Shown here one piece after another: positions 7,401 through 14,287 of a DNA stretch of 14,287 nt; the stretch's first letter is position 1; each line of letters starts with the position of its first letter. The DNA comes from an uncultured Lachnospiraceae bacterium (lineage in GTDB: Bacteria; Bacillota; Clostridia; Lachnospirales; Lachnospiraceae). The stretch covers positions 1 through 14,287 of the forward strand of contig CADCPJ010000104.1 of the NCBI GenBank assembly GCA_902803245.1. Direction: 5' to 3'. A program made the translations under genes and the position numbers. The notes under the pieces were generated by a model, which did not search any database, was not told the DNA's origin, and saw only the letters and a list, made by a program, of their open reading frames with translations.

Positions 7401-8853
7401 CCGACGCGGCGCGGACACATTCTACATCTACTGCCCGCATCTTGAAGATTATTCGGGCATACTCGACAGGGCATCCGAGGGCCTCGTGGACGACGACGTG
7501 TCCGAGAACCGCGTCCGGCTGCGCATGGGCGTCTACTCCGAGGTCGACAAGTCGCTCCAGATCGAGAGACGCTTCGACTACGCGAAGATCGCTGCGAACA
7601 CGGTGAAGACAGGGTACATAAGGGCCGTCGGCATCTACGACACCGAGATGCACGAGGCCGAGCTCCACAGGGAGAGACTTTTGGAGGACTTCAAGCCGTC
7701 GCTTGAGAGCGGCCGCTTCATGGTGTATTTCCAGCCGAAGTACGACATCCGCCCCGACACACCGGTCCTTGCCAGCGCGGAGGCGCTTGTCCGGTGGGAT
7801 CACCCGGAGCTCGGCATGATCAGCCCGGGAGTGTTTATTCCCCTGCTTGAGGAAAACGGCCTGATCCTCGACCTCGACCGCTTCGTGTGGCGCGAGACAG
7901 CGGCGAGAATCCGGGAGTGGAAGGACCGCTTCGGATTCTCCGTGCCGGTGTCGGTAAATGTATCCCGCATCGACATGCTGACGCCGAACTTAAAGACCAT
8001 ATTCAGGGAGATCCTGGAGGCATACAATCTGGAGGCGGAGGACCTGATTCTCGAGGTCACGGAGTCGGCCTACACCGGCGATTCGGACCAGGTCATCACC
8101 ACGGCCAAGGAGCTGCGCGGCATGGGCATGGGCTTCCGCATCGAAATGGACGATTTCGGCACGGGCTACTCATCGCTCGGCATGCTGTCGCACCTCCCGA
8201 TCGACGCGCTGAAGCTCGACATGAGCTTTGTGCGGAGCGCCTTCGGCAAGACGAGGGACGTGCGCATGATCGAGCTCATCATCGACATAGCCGACTATCT
8301 CCATGTGCCCGTCGTCGCCGAGGGCGTCGAGACGGAAGAGCAGTATCTTGTGCTGAAGGCCATGGGCTGCGACCTGGTGCAGGGCTACTATTTCTCGAAG
8401 CCTGTTCCGCCGGAGGCATTTGACCAGTTCCTCGCTCAGAGGGGACCGGCCGTGCTTCACGCGACGCGCGAGGAAAGGAAGACCTATATCAGCATTTCCA
8501 AAGCGCTGTCCGGTGATTTTGAGAGCATCTTCTACGTGGATGTGGTCACGGACTACTATCTTGAGTTCTTCATGAGCAAGGAGGGCGAACTGGAGATCCG
8601 CCCCGGCGGGATCGACTTCTTCGGCGAAGCGAAGGAGAAGCTGCTCCTTGGCATCACCGAAGAGGATATGGAGAAGGTCCGGGACGCGGTCAGTAAGGCG
8701 AGCCTCATCCGGTGGGCCGGACGGGAAGAGACGATGAACCTTAAGTTCAGGAAGAGGAAAGACGGCAGGGAAGTGGGCTATTCCCTGCAGACGATCCGGA
8801 CGAGGGAGAGCGATGAGCACCACATTGTCCTTGGTGTTCGGCCGGAAGGATGA
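4477..8853 (+). CDS. Amino-acid-permease-like transmembrane protein fused to GGDEF, REC, degenerate GGDEF, EAL and PAS-like domains
   Basis: A 1458-aa membrane protein predicted to make and break c-di-GMP. Residues 18-470 resemble an APC-superfamily permease of about 12 helices (GSAIGWGSLV in helix 1, GNHYPGAGGLYNYVKNIFGY, SPWAFIGFES). Two further helices (about 480-498 and 548-567) bracket a polar 50-residue loop. GGDEF domain 1 (about 588-745) is complete: DPLTG at 592-596, DVNGLKVIND, GGDEF at 668-672, but no RxxD inhibitory site. A receiver spans about 770-890 with acidic E777/D778, acceptor D822, T852 and K872. A second GGDEF-like domain (about 905-1065) carries GADTF at 978-982 and is probably inactive. 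The EAL domain (about 1069-1315) keeps E1102, N1161, E1193, D1225-D1226, K1246, E1282 and Q1302. A PAS-like module ends the protein (about 1338-1456). GAGGAG (4462-4467) lies 9 nt before the ATG. The hybrid kinase gene follows after 27 bp. Domain calls are firm; transport activity and ligand are unknown. Confidence 0.92.
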   Translation: MQENTSAENSSASKLQPYLSPLAVFAISVGSAIGWGSLVVTSSSYLSEGGPAGSVIGLLIGCVMMFMVSSHYHYLGNHYPGAGGLYNYVKNIFGYDRAFLIAWFMFLVYISIFWANATSIPLFARYFLTGIFKRWYLFTIFNYDVYLGEALLTLAVMFLIGIVCMVSKKVTAVSMVIMAFIFIAGITVCFAVAMAGHGSTGMTFNPDFVPDKNAFRQVMRIAFISPWAFIGFESVSHSAEEYNFKHSRMFRILFFSAIVTTALYIFIIILSVTAYPEGCSSWFDYISRLGEFEGIAGLPAFYAAQYYLGDAGVYILMAALLSLVLSSMIGMLRTLSRLCYAVAEDGILPKRFYELNRKQIPVHSILLVLLVSLPIPFLGRTAIGWIVDTTTIGATMLYGFASVAVFKLSGQEGAKKERAISTICLFILVVFAIFLLFPSAFGDYTIATETYVLMAVWSLLGLVFFHYVIRKDHARKFGKAIIVWISLLAFIVLMAMTWAERLNESRENAIIAEISEYMDSMDDNDIPEEDKSRFLAVELDRLHQADNTSVFVIVSLFGLSLAIMLFNYTTMNKWEKKAAMERDEARTAAFTDPLTGVKSKHAFLLAEQTYDTAIAEDQSENFAVVVCDVNGLKVINDTLGHKAGDEYIVKASRMICDIFQHSPVYRTGGDEFVVILKGRDYLIRKELVLALHDRSVEHISTKDVVISGGLSEFKAGEDARFHDVFERADSLMYSEKKLLKGMGAISREDAETAIKPIFPDDEDADILHLKRHILIVEDEYVNQMILGKMLGEDYEVIYASDGTEALEQVKAHTDDLAIVLLDLQMPRMSGMEVLKVMKEEQELHNIPVIVMTADQSAEVDCLKIGAVDFIPKPYPSPEIIHARVNRCIELSEKRNIIESTERDSLTNLFNLDYFLRYVRLYDQHYIDAPMDAIVLDVNHFHMLNERYGKQYGDSVLSRIGKRVRQISREIGGVGCRRGADTFYIYCPHLEDYSGILDRASEGLVDDDVSENRVRLRMGVYSEVDKSLQIERRFDYAKIAANTVKTGYIRAVGIYDTEMHEAELHRERLLEDFKPSLESGRFMVYFQPKYDIRPDTPVLASAEALVRWDHPELGMISPGVFIPLLEENGLILDLDRFVWRETAARIREWKDRFGFSVPVSVNVSRIDMLTPNLKTIFREILEAYNLEAEDLILEVTESAYTGDSDQVITTAKELRGMGMGFRIEMDDFGTGYSSLGMLSHLPIDALKLDMSFVRSAFGKTRDVRMIELIIDIADYLHVPVVAEGVETEEQYLVLKAMGCDLVQGYYFSKPVPPEAFDQFLAQRGPAVLHATREERKTYISISKALSGDFESIFYVDVVTDYYLEFFMSKEGELEIRPGGIDFFGEAKEKLLLGITEEDMEKVRDAVSKASLIRWAGREETMNLKFRKRKDGREVGYSLQTIRTRESDEHHIVLGVRPEG

Positions 8854-8880
8854 CGATAAAAGCGCGGTGCGGAGGCGAGC

Positions 8881-11800
8881 ATGAATCCCAAAAAGCATAG
8901 ATCACGAGTCACAGTGGCGGTGGCAGCCGCGGGCAGCGTGGCTGTCACGCTGATACTGGTCATCGGCACCATGTGGATGGGGCAGAACGCCAGGAAGGAT
9001 ACGGAGACGGCCGTCAGGTCCGTCTCCCTCCTCTATCTGGACGAGCTGGCCGGCCGGAGGGAGCAGGTGGTCGAAAAGAACTTAAATGACCGGATCTCCG
9101 ACCTTAAGAAGGCCCTCGAGCTCATCACGGAGGAGGACCTGGCGGACGAGGCGCACAGGCAGGCATACCAGTCCAGGATGAGGAAGCTCTTCGACCTTGA
9201 GAAATTCGCATTTGTGGACAGGGACGGAATGATCTACACCTATGCCGGCGTACAGGACGATATCGGGGACTACCATTTTGACCATCTGAACCTGACGGGG
9301 CCGGAGATCTCGGTCAAGAATCTCGACAGCGCGGACAAGAAGGTGATCATCGCCGTGCCGGTGAACTTAAAGTCCGAGGGAAAAGACTTCGTCGTCTGTT
9401 TCATGGAGATCAACATGGACGAGATGCTCTCCGGCGTCTCGATGCAGGGCCAGGAGAAGAGCTCGACCTTCTGCAACATTTACACGGATCAGGGCGTGGC
9501 CCTCAGCAACACGGTCCTCGGAGGCCTGGCCGCAGAGGACAACCTCCTCGGGGCCATGAAGAACGCGGAGTATGAGGACGGGTACTCCTATGAAAAGTTT
9601 CTTGAGGACTTTCGGTCCGGAAAAAGAGGCGAGGTCTCCTTCTCCTACAACGGCGTCCGCGAGACGCTGGCCTTCGCCCCTGTCGAGAAGACGGACTGGC
9701 TGCTCACCTATCTGATCAGGGAGAGCGTCATCAGCGACCAGATCGGATCCATCTCCGACGGCATCATCCGGCGCTCCGTGATGCAGTCCGTTCTTACGAT
9801 CCTGATACTCCTTGGCGTCTTCGCATTCCTGATCTATCAGATGTGGAAAAATGCGAAGCTCACGCTGGAGCGGGAGACGTCGGACGCTGCCAACCGCGTC
9901 AAGCAGCAGGAGCTCGAGCGGCAGCTTATGCTTCAGGAGAAGCTCCTTGAGGAGGAGAAACAGAGAACGCAGCAGGACCAGATGATCACGGCCCTCGCTT
10001 CCGACTACCGCAGCGTCTACTACGTCGATATCGACGCGGACGATGCGGTCTGCTACCGCGCCGATCCCGGCGATCCGAAGCAGACTCCGGTCGGGGAACA
10101 TTTTCCCTATCACGCTCGCTTTTCGGAGTACTGCAGTCTCTATGTGGACGACGAGTACAGGGAGGATTTCCTCCGCTTCATCGCTCCCGCGAATGTGAAG
10201 GAGGCGCTGTCCTCCAAGTCCATCATCGCTTTCCGCTACCTCGCGAGGAGAAACGGAGAGGAATACTATGAGATGCTCCGAATGGCGGGAGTGAGGCACC
10301 CCGAGGACCGCTCGGACCACCTCGTGCACGCGGTCGGCGTCGGCTTCACGGTCATCGACGCTGAGATGAGGGAGAGCCTGCAGCGGAATGAGGCGCTCGC
10401 CGAGGCACTGAAGTCGGCGGAGGAGGCCAACAAGGCCAAGACCGCATTTTTGTCCAATATGAGCCATGAGATCCGGACACCCATGAATGCCATCATCGGG
10501 CTCGACTCCCTGGCTCTCCGCAAGGACACGCTGGATGCGGAGACCCGGGACTATCTGGAGAGAATCGGCGGGAGCGCCCGGCACCTCCTCGGGCTCATCA
10601 ACGACATCCTCGACATGAGCCGGATCGAGTCGGGACGGTTGCTCATCCGCAAGGAAGAGTTTTCCTTCAGCGGCATGCTGGAGCAGATCAACACGATGGT
10701 AATGACCCAGTGCAGCGAGAAGGGACTTAACTACGAGTGCCACGTGATCGGCGGGGTCAGCGGCTATTATGTCGGGGATGACATGAAGCTCAAGCAGGTG
10801 CTTCTCAACATCCTGTCAAATGCCATCAAGTTCACGGATGCGCCCGGAAGCGTCACGCTGAGTGTGGAACGGACGGCGGTCTACGGCGACCACTCCACGC
10901 TGAGATTCTCCGTGAAGGACACCGGCATCGGCATGGATCCGGAGTTCATCCCGAAGATCTTTGACGCCTTCACGCAGGAGGACAGCAGCCGGAACAGCAA
11001 GTACGGCAGCACGGGGCTCGGGATGGCCATCACGAAGAACATCGTCGAGCTGATGAACGGCGAGATCTCCGTGGAGTCGGAGAAGGGCGCGGGGACGGAG
11101 TTTACCGCAGTCATCACGCTGACCAACAGCAGCCGCAAGGGCCCCTCCACAAGCTATATCGATCCGAAGGAGATGCGGGTCCTCGTCGTGGACGACGAGG
11201 AGATCGCTGCGGAACACGCGAGCATTGTTCTCGATGAGGTCGGCATCAAGTCGGACTGCTGCCGCAGCGGCGAAGAGGCGCTCTCCATGCTGGAGGTGGC
11301 GCACGCCAAGCACACGCCTTACAATCTGGTCCTCCTCGACTGGAAGATGCCAAAGATGGACGGCCTCGACGTCGCCAGGGAGATCCGGAGACGGTATGAC
11401 AAGGAGACGACGGTCATCATCCTGACCGCCTTCAACTGGGACGAGATCATGGACGAGGCGCTCCACATCGGTGTGGACAGCTTCCTTGCGAAGCCGCTCT
11501 TTGCGTCAAATGTCATCGATGAATTTGAGCGCGTCGCAAGAAGGAACAACATGAGCCTCTACAAGGAGAAAAAGAGGGCCGACCTTGAGGGCAGGAGGAT
11601 CCTCATGGCGGAGGACGTGCTCATAAACGCGGAGATCATGCGGCAGCTTCTCGAACTGCGCGGGGTCAGTACAGACCACGCGGAGAACGGAAGGATTGTC
11701 CTTGAAATGTTCGACCGAAGTCCGAAGGGCTATTACGACGCCATCCTCATGGATGTGCGCATGCCCGAGATGGACGGGCTGGCGGCCACTTCGGCCATCC

Positions 11801-11994
11801 GCGCCCTTCCGCGGCCCGATGCGAAGACGATCCCCATTATCGCCATGACGGCCAATGCCTTCGACGAGGATGTGCAGAGGTCGCTGCAGGCCGGGATGAA
11901 CGCCCACCTGTCGAAGCCCGTCGAGCCGGACCACCTGTACCAGACCCTCGAGGAACTGATCTGGGAAGCCGGTCAGGAAGAAAAGGAAGAGTAA
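8881..11994 (+). CDS. Membrane hybrid histidine kinase with Cache-like sensor, PAS-like domain and two receivers
   Basis: A 1037-aa sensor kinase. Helix 1 lies at about 10-33, an extracytoplasmic Cache-like sensor at 34-298 ([24 protein letters not shown] near the end), helix 2 at 300-321, a coiled coil at 325-368, and a PAS-like module at 370-500 that resembles the C-terminal module of the upstream protein ([10 protein letters not shown]). HisKA has H529 in SHEIRTPMN. The ATPase domain has N647, DTGIGMD at 680-686 and GSTGLGM at 709-715. Receiver 1 (about 765-885) has acceptor D820 and K in AKP. Receiver 2 (about 905-1030) has acceptor D958 (MDVRMP) and K in SKP. No HPt domain or DNA-binding output is present, so output probably goes through a partner. 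The receiver in the adjacent permease/c-di-GMP protein is the obvious candidate. GGAGG at 8871-8875 is 5 nt before the ATG, and the 27-bp gap indicates one operon. Confidence 0.93.
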   Translation: MNPKKHRSRVTVAVAAAGSVAVTLILVIGTMWMGQNARKDTETAVRSVSLLYLDELAGRREQVVEKNLNDRISDLKKALELITEEDLADEAHRQAYQSRMRKLFDLEKFAFVDRDGMIYTYAGVQDDIGDYHFDHLNLTGPEISVKNLDSADKKVIIAVPVNLKSEGKDFVVCFMEINMDEMLSGVSMQGQEKSSTFCNIYTDQGVALSNTVLGGLAAEDNLLGAMKNAEYEDGYSYEKFLEDFRSGKRGEVSFSYNGVRETLAFAPVEKTDWLLTYLIRESVISDQIGSISDGIIRRSVMQSVLTILILLGVFAFLIYQMWKNAKLTLERETSDAANRVKQQELERQLMLQEKLLEEEKQRTQQDQMITALASDYRSVYYVDIDADDAVCYRADPGDPKQTPVGEHFPYHARFSEYCSLYVDDEYREDFLRFIAPANVKEALSSKSIIAFRYLARRNGEEYYEMLRMAGVRHPEDRSDHLVHAVGVGFTVIDAEMRESLQRNEALAEALKSAEEANKAKTAFLSNMSHEIRTPMNAIIGLDSLALRKDTLDAETRDYLERIGGSARHLLGLINDILDMSRIESGRLLIRKEEFSFSGMLEQINTMVMTQCSEKGLNYECHVIGGVSGYYVGDDMKLKQVLLNILSNAIKFTDAPGSVTLSVERTAVYGDHSTLRFSVKDTGIGMDPEFIPKIFDAFTQEDSSRNSKYGSTGLGMAITKNIVELMNGEISVESEKGAGTEFTAVITLTNSSRKGPSTSYIDPKEMRVLVVDDEEIAAEHASIVLDEVGIKSDCCRSGEEALSMLEVAHAKHTPYNLVLLDWKMPKMDGLDVAREIRRRYDKETTVIILTAFNWDEIMDEALHIGVDSFLAKPLFASNVIDEFERVARRNNMSLYKEKKRADLEGRRILMAEDVLINAEIMRQLLELRGVSTDHAENGRIVLEMFDRSPKGYYDAILMDVRMPEMDGLAATSAIRALPRPDAKTIPIIAMTANAFDEDVQRSLQAGMNAHLSKPVEPDHLYQTLEELIWEAGQEEKEE

Positions 11995-12044
11995 AAACCG
12001 GAAGTGCTGAACAGCTCACCAAATCGCAAAAGGAGGAAATGAAG

Positions 12045-14162
12045 ATGAGGCTGATGAGAACGAAAGCTGTTAAGAGAATTGCGGCGCTGACCGCAAGTGC
12101 TGCGATGATCATCGCTCCGTGCTCCGCGGTTTACGCGGAAGGCACGGAAAACGACCGCACTGAGGAGGAGGGAGCGCTTTCCCCGGAGGAAATCCTCGCT
12201 TCCATGACGCTCGACGACAAGATCTCCCAGATGATCATGCCGTGTGTCCGGTACTGGAATGAGGAAAACATGACGGACCTGTCCGCTTACCCCGAACTTG
12301 AGGAAGCGCTCCGCGCCCATCAGTACGGCGGAATCATCCTGTTCGCGTCAAATGTCGCGGATCCGGGACAGACGGCCACGCTCGTGCAGCAGCTTCAGGT
12401 AAACAATCTGATGAATACGGACAGGGCGGTGAATATCCCCTATTTTATGGCTGCGGATGAGGAGGGCGGCATCGTCCTCAGGCTGAACCGCGCGACGCGC
12501 ATGACGGGCAGCATGGCCATCGGCGCGACGGGGGAGAAGGCTCTTGAAAATGCGGAGAACACCGGGCTCATCCTTGGCTCGGAGATGGCGGCGGCGGGCT
12601 TCAATGTCGACTTCGCCCCGGACGTCGACGTGAACAACAATCCGGCGAATCCGGTGATCGGCACGCGCGCCTTCTCCGACGACCCGGACGTGGTGGCAGC
12701 TTTGGGAACGGCATGGGCAAGAGGGCTCTCCGAGAGCGGCGTGATTGCCACGTTCAAGCATTTTCCGGGGCACGGGGACACTGCGGTGGACAGCCACATC
12801 GGGACGCCCTCCGTGGAGAAGACCTACGATGAGATCAAGAAGATCGAGCTCGTTCCCTTCGAGGCGGCGATCGCAGAGGGCGCGGACATGATCATGACGG
12901 CGCACATCACCTATCCCCTGATCGACGACGAAGTGGTCTTCGGCGACGGGGTGACGAAGGGATACTATCCGGCCACCATGTCGAAGAAGATGATTACGGA
13001 TATCCTGCGCGGCGATCTCGGGTACGACGGGGTCGTGGTGACGGATGCCCTGGAGATGGATGCGATCCGCACGGCCGGACTCGTCCCGGGAGAGGAGAAC
13101 TCCGTCGAGTACCAGGCCAATGTCGCGGAGAAAGTGATCAATGCGGGCATCGACATCCTGCTCATTCCCTGCGACCTGAACAGCCCGGATGCGGTGTCAT
13201 TTTACGATGATTACATCGGCGCCCTCGCTAAGATGACGGAGGACGGAACGATCCCCAAGGAGCGGATCGACGAGAGCGTCCTGCGGATACTAAGCCTGAA
13301 GGAAAAGTACGGTATTCTGAACATGGAGTATGATATCGACAGCGCGCTCGCGGAGATCGCCTGGGATATGCTCGGCTCGGCCATAAACCATGAGACAGAG
13401 ATGGAGATTGCCCGCGAGGCGATCACGCTTCTTAAAAATGAAGACGAAACCCTGCCTCTTGAGGCGGACGGCAAAAAGACCGTTCTCCTCGGGCGCCAGG
13501 CGGAAGACGCCTATACCCTCCGCTTTGCCATCTCGCAGCTTCAGGAGCTGGGACTCATCGACAAAGATGCCCTGATCGACGACCTGGCTTTCGGGACAAA
13601 GACAGGAGACGAGAACTCGGATACGAAGATCACGATCGATTACTACTATGACCCGAAAAATGAGGAAAACAAGCTGCACTACACGGATGAGCTGAAGAAA
13701 GCGATCGGCGAGGCGGATGCCGTGGTCGGCCTGACGAAGACTTCCAACATAAAAGCCCTGCAGGAGGAATCCGAGCTGTACCAGGGAATTGCTAATGCGA
13801 TGAAGGACGCTCACGACGCGGGGGCCCGCTTCGTGCTCCTGTCCGACAACCTCCCCTATGATGCCGCCCGCTTTGAGGACGCCGACGCGATCCTGCTCGC
13901 CTATATGGGCGCGGGAATGAATACGGATCCGACCGAGAAATCGGAGCAGAGCGGAAACCTGGGCGCCATCAACGCCAACGTCATCGCGGCGGTCCATATG
14001 CTGTTTGGCGACGGCGTGCCGGTCGGCACCCTGCCGGTTGATATCCCGGAGATCGACGTACTCGAAGACGGAAGCGTCGCTTACTCCGACAGGATCCTCT
14101 ATGAGCGCGGCTTCTGCCTGACGGAGCCGGAAACGGAGGAAGAGGCGAAAGAGGCGGCGTAA
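12045..14162 (+). CDS. nagZ: Secreted glycoside hydrolase family 3 protein, NagZ-type beta-N-acetylhexosaminidase
   Basis: A signal peptide (KAVKRIAALTASAAMIIAP then AVYA-EG, cleavage after about residue 31 from this start) directs export; there is no proper lipobox at its Cys. The GH3 barrel carries GGIILFASN, DEEGG, a FAPDVDVNNNPANPVIG segment and KHFPGHGDT followed by AVDSH. The Asp and His of DSH match the catalytic dyad described for B. subtilis NagZ. VTDALEM supplies the likely nucleophile Asp (codon 13044-13046). A C-terminal domain starts with REAITLLKNEDETLPL, as in two-domain Gram-positive NagZ. It should remove terminal beta-N-acetylglucosamine from muropeptides or chitin-like substrates outside the membrane. 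AGGAGG (12031-12036) is 8 nt from ATG 12045 but only 2 nt from an in-frame ATG at 12039, so I prefer 12045. It follows the kinase gene by 50 bp and is probably the last gene of the operon. Other beta-glycosidase specificity is possible. Confidence 0.9.
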   Translation: MRLMRTKAVKRIAALTASAAMIIAPCSAVYAEGTENDRTEEEGALSPEEILASMTLDDKISQMIMPCVRYWNEENMTDLSAYPELEEALRAHQYGGIILFASNVADPGQTATLVQQLQVNNLMNTDRAVNIPYFMAADEEGGIVLRLNRATRMTGSMAIGATGEKALENAENTGLILGSEMAAAGFNVDFAPDVDVNNNPANPVIGTRAFSDDPDVVAALGTAWARGLSESGVIATFKHFPGHGDTAVDSHIGTPSVEKTYDEIKKIELVPFEAAIAEGADMIMTAHITYPLIDDEVVFGDGVTKGYYPATMSKKMITDILRGDLGYDGVVVTDALEMDAIRTAGLVPGEENSVEYQANVAEKVINAGIDILLIPCDLNSPDAVSFYDDYIGALAKMTEDGTIPKERIDESVLRILSLKEKYGILNMEYDIDSALAEIAWDMLGSAINHETEMEIAREAITLLKNEDETLPLEADGKKTVLLGRQAEDAYTLRFAISQLQELGLIDKDALIDDLAFGTKTGDENSDTKITIDYYYDPKNEENKLHYTDELKKAIGEADAVVGLTKTSNIKALQEESELYQGIANAMKDAHDAGARFVLLSDNLPYDAARFEDADAILLAYMGAGMNTDPTEKSEQSGNLGAINANVIAAVHMLFGDGVPVGTLPVDIPEIDVLEDGSVAYSDRILYERGFCLTEPETEEEAKEAA

Positions 14163-14166
14163 GTCC

Positions 14167-14194
14167 GGCCTCTCATGGAAACAGGCCTGTTTTT
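14167..14194 (+). terminator. Probable intrinsic terminator after the GH3 gene
   Basis: GGCCT (14167-14171) can pair with AGGCC (14183-14187), followed by TG and a run of five Ts from 14190. The overlapping palindrome AAACAGGCCTGTTT (14179-14192) offers an alternative fold. The stem is short, so termination may be modest. It sits 5 nt after the stop codon. Confidence 0.6.
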
Positions 14195-14203
14195 GTCGCT
14201 CAA

Positions 14204-14256
14204 TTGACACGATCTGCTTTATTGACAGAGAGAAATCGAGATAGGAATACGATAAT
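14204..14256 (+). promoter_or_regulatory. Weak promoter-like signals at the right edge
   Basis: Two perfect -35-like hexamers TTGACA lie at 14204-14209 and 14222-14227, 18 bp apart. The best -10-like hexamer, GATAAT at 14251-14256, is 23 bp from the second, too far for a normal promoter; TACGAT (14248-14253) is 20 bp away. A promoter for a gene beyond the window is possible. No coding start is visible in 14195-14287. Confidence 0.25.
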
Positions 14257-14287
14257 AATCACAAAGGCTCTGCAAGATAAAGATCCA

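Noticed and set aside
7887..8423. Forward frame of 178 codons inside the EAL region
   Set aside because: It is a shifted reading of an intact EAL domain in GC-rich DNA and shows no motifs or ribosome site.
12039..12150. Lipoprotein signal in the GH3 enzyme (Cys in IIAPCSA)
   Set aside because: Pro at the position before Cys and no proper lipobox; AVYA-EG a few residues later is a normal signal peptidase I site.

Overview
The window is GC-rich and bacterial, with strong GGAGG-type ribosome binding sites, a CopZ-like HMA domain tied to a Cu+ P-type ATPase, and large multidomain c-di-GMP and hybrid-kinase proteins. Together these suggest a Bacillota (Clostridia) genome, most likely a Lachnospiraceae-like gut or anaerobe lineage. 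No rRNA or phylogenetic marker is present, so this is an inference. All convincing genes are on the + strand.

Left region (1-4290) holds two metabolic or homeostasis genes set among tandem repeats. A 10-bp array (1-200) and a small GC-rich hairpin (203-219) precede a 941-aa copper-exporting ATPase (240-3065). Its last 69 residues are a complete CopZ-like HMA domain with its own well-spaced ribosome binding site and ATG at 2856, joined to the ATPase by a 22-unit xTGD-type tetrapeptide linker. Next comes a Nudix hydrolase of the ADP-ribose pyrophosphatase type (3206-3778). Its translation start region is present three times in tandem, so two 11-codon mini-ORFs sit upstream. Its 3' end is the first unit of a ten-copy 24-bp array that repeats its stop codon. 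The region closes with an intrinsic terminator (4252-4284) whose 5' arm is preceded by three further tandem copies of that arm.

Right region (4291-14287) is a probable three-gene signalling operon. It starts from an extended -10 promoter (4344-4373), with a perfect 13-bp inverted repeat in the 5' leader (4393-4421). The first gene (4477-8853) fuses an APC-superfamily amino-acid-permease-like membrane domain to an intact GGDEF domain, a receiver, a degenerate GGDEF domain, an intact EAL domain and a C-terminal PAS-like module. The second (8881-11994) is a membrane hybrid histidine kinase with an extracytoplasmic Cache-like sensor, the same kind of PAS-like module, HisKA/HATPase and two receivers. 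The third (12045-14162) is a secreted GH3 glycosidase of the NagZ (beta-N-acetylhexosaminidase) type. A likely terminator follows at 14167-14194.

Working model (inference): the permease-like domain acts as a nutrient sensor or transceptor, the kinase feeds phosphate to the receiver embedded in the c-di-GMP enzyme, and the exo-hexosaminidase supplies or processes the sensed material, for example peptidoglycan fragments. The permease-cyclase-receiver-phosphodiesterase fusion is the strongest candidate for something undescribed. The repeat-duplicated start, stop and terminator elements in the left region are the second.
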